A DNA stretch of 6,249 nucleotides from Clostridia bacterium. Its GTDB lineage: Bacteria > Bacillota_A > Clostridia > Christensenellales > Aristaeellaceae. Position numbers and translations under genes: made by a program. Shown piece after piece: positions 6,175 to 6,249 of the stretch. Below the pieces are notes generated by a model. That model was not told the origin of the DNA. It saw only the letters and a list, made by a program, of their open reading frames with translations, and made no database searches. Location: assembly GCA_900754775.1 (NCBI GenBank), contig CAAEDZ010000262.1:1-6249 (forward strand), written 5' to 3'. The stretch's first letter is position 1. Each line of letters opens with the position of its first letter.

Positions 6175-6193
6175 CCGGCATTGAAAATGCCGG
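6175..6193 (+). terminator. Hairpin followed by pyrimidine-rich tract, possible terminator
   Basis: CCGGCATT (6175-6182) pairs perfectly with AATGCCGG (6186-6193) around a GAA loop. It is followed on the + strand by CCTCTTCCTTATTTCTG, which is T-rich but broken, making this a plausible weak terminator for rlmH-direction transcription although it is 270 bases past the stop. It could also be part of a two-hairpin element with 6143-6167. Confidence 0.4.
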
Positions 6194-6249
6194 CCTCTTC
6201 CTTATTTCTGCTGTCGCTTTTGCGTTGTGCTTCTCTCTATCGCTTCGCC

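Larger units (their letters stand above)
5905..6249. other. 345-base gene-free region after rlmH
   Basis: No credible coding sequence is visible on either strand. The stretch contains, in order, a perfect 10-bp inverted repeat (5915-5945), a small hairpin with stem ATCTCC/GGAGAT (5959-5980), a G-rich field of short repeats up to 6130, a six-T run (6131-6136), two adjacent hairpins (6143-6193), and an AT-richer pyrimidine-rich tail from 6194 to the edge. Long minus-strand frames that cross it run antisense to rlmH and look like GC artefacts. Confidence 0.65.

Overview
The window looks like part of a GC-rich anaerobic bacterial chromosome, most likely a high-GC member of the Clostridia (Firmicutes). 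This rests on strong AGGAGG-type ribosome binding sites, a PgcA-type phosphosugar mutase, a DUF1858 redox-disulfide protein next to a diiron ferritin-like protein (both typical of anaerobes), and a CPBP membrane protease. The genus cannot be read from the sequence. All six credible genes are on the + strand. Many long open frames on the other strand are shadows produced by high GC.

Layout: 1-145 is noncoding and holds two perfect hairpins with different stems but the same 8-nt loop. A good sigma-A type promoter (146-174) follows and drives an apparent operon: a 66-aa DUF1858 CxxC protein (256-456), a ferritin-like protein without a rubredoxin domain (475-951), and an alpha-phosphohexomutase (948-2630) joined to the preceding gene by an ATGA stop/start overlap. 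After an 80-nt gap with a GC-rich hairpin come the P-loop NTPase ychF (2711-3808) and a CPBP intramembrane protease (3801-4823), which overlap by 8 nt.

The span 4824-5445 has no credible gene. It carries a degenerate tandem repeat of about 72-75 bp marked by repeated GAAGTTT cores. rlmH (5446-5904), the 23S rRNA pseudouridine methyltransferase, follows with its own strong ribosome binding site. The final 345 bases (5905-6249) are noncoding: a perfect 10-bp inverted repeat just after rlmH, a degenerate short repeat with a 13-bp period, and two adjacent hairpins.

Functionally the genes are mostly housekeeping: sugar-phosphate interconversion, a ribosome-associated ATPase, and rRNA modification. 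A small redox/iron pair heads the first operon. No defence system, mobile element, CRISPR array, tRNA or rRNA is visible. The least explained parts are noncoding: the twin hairpins at the left edge and the two repeat fields that flank rlmH.
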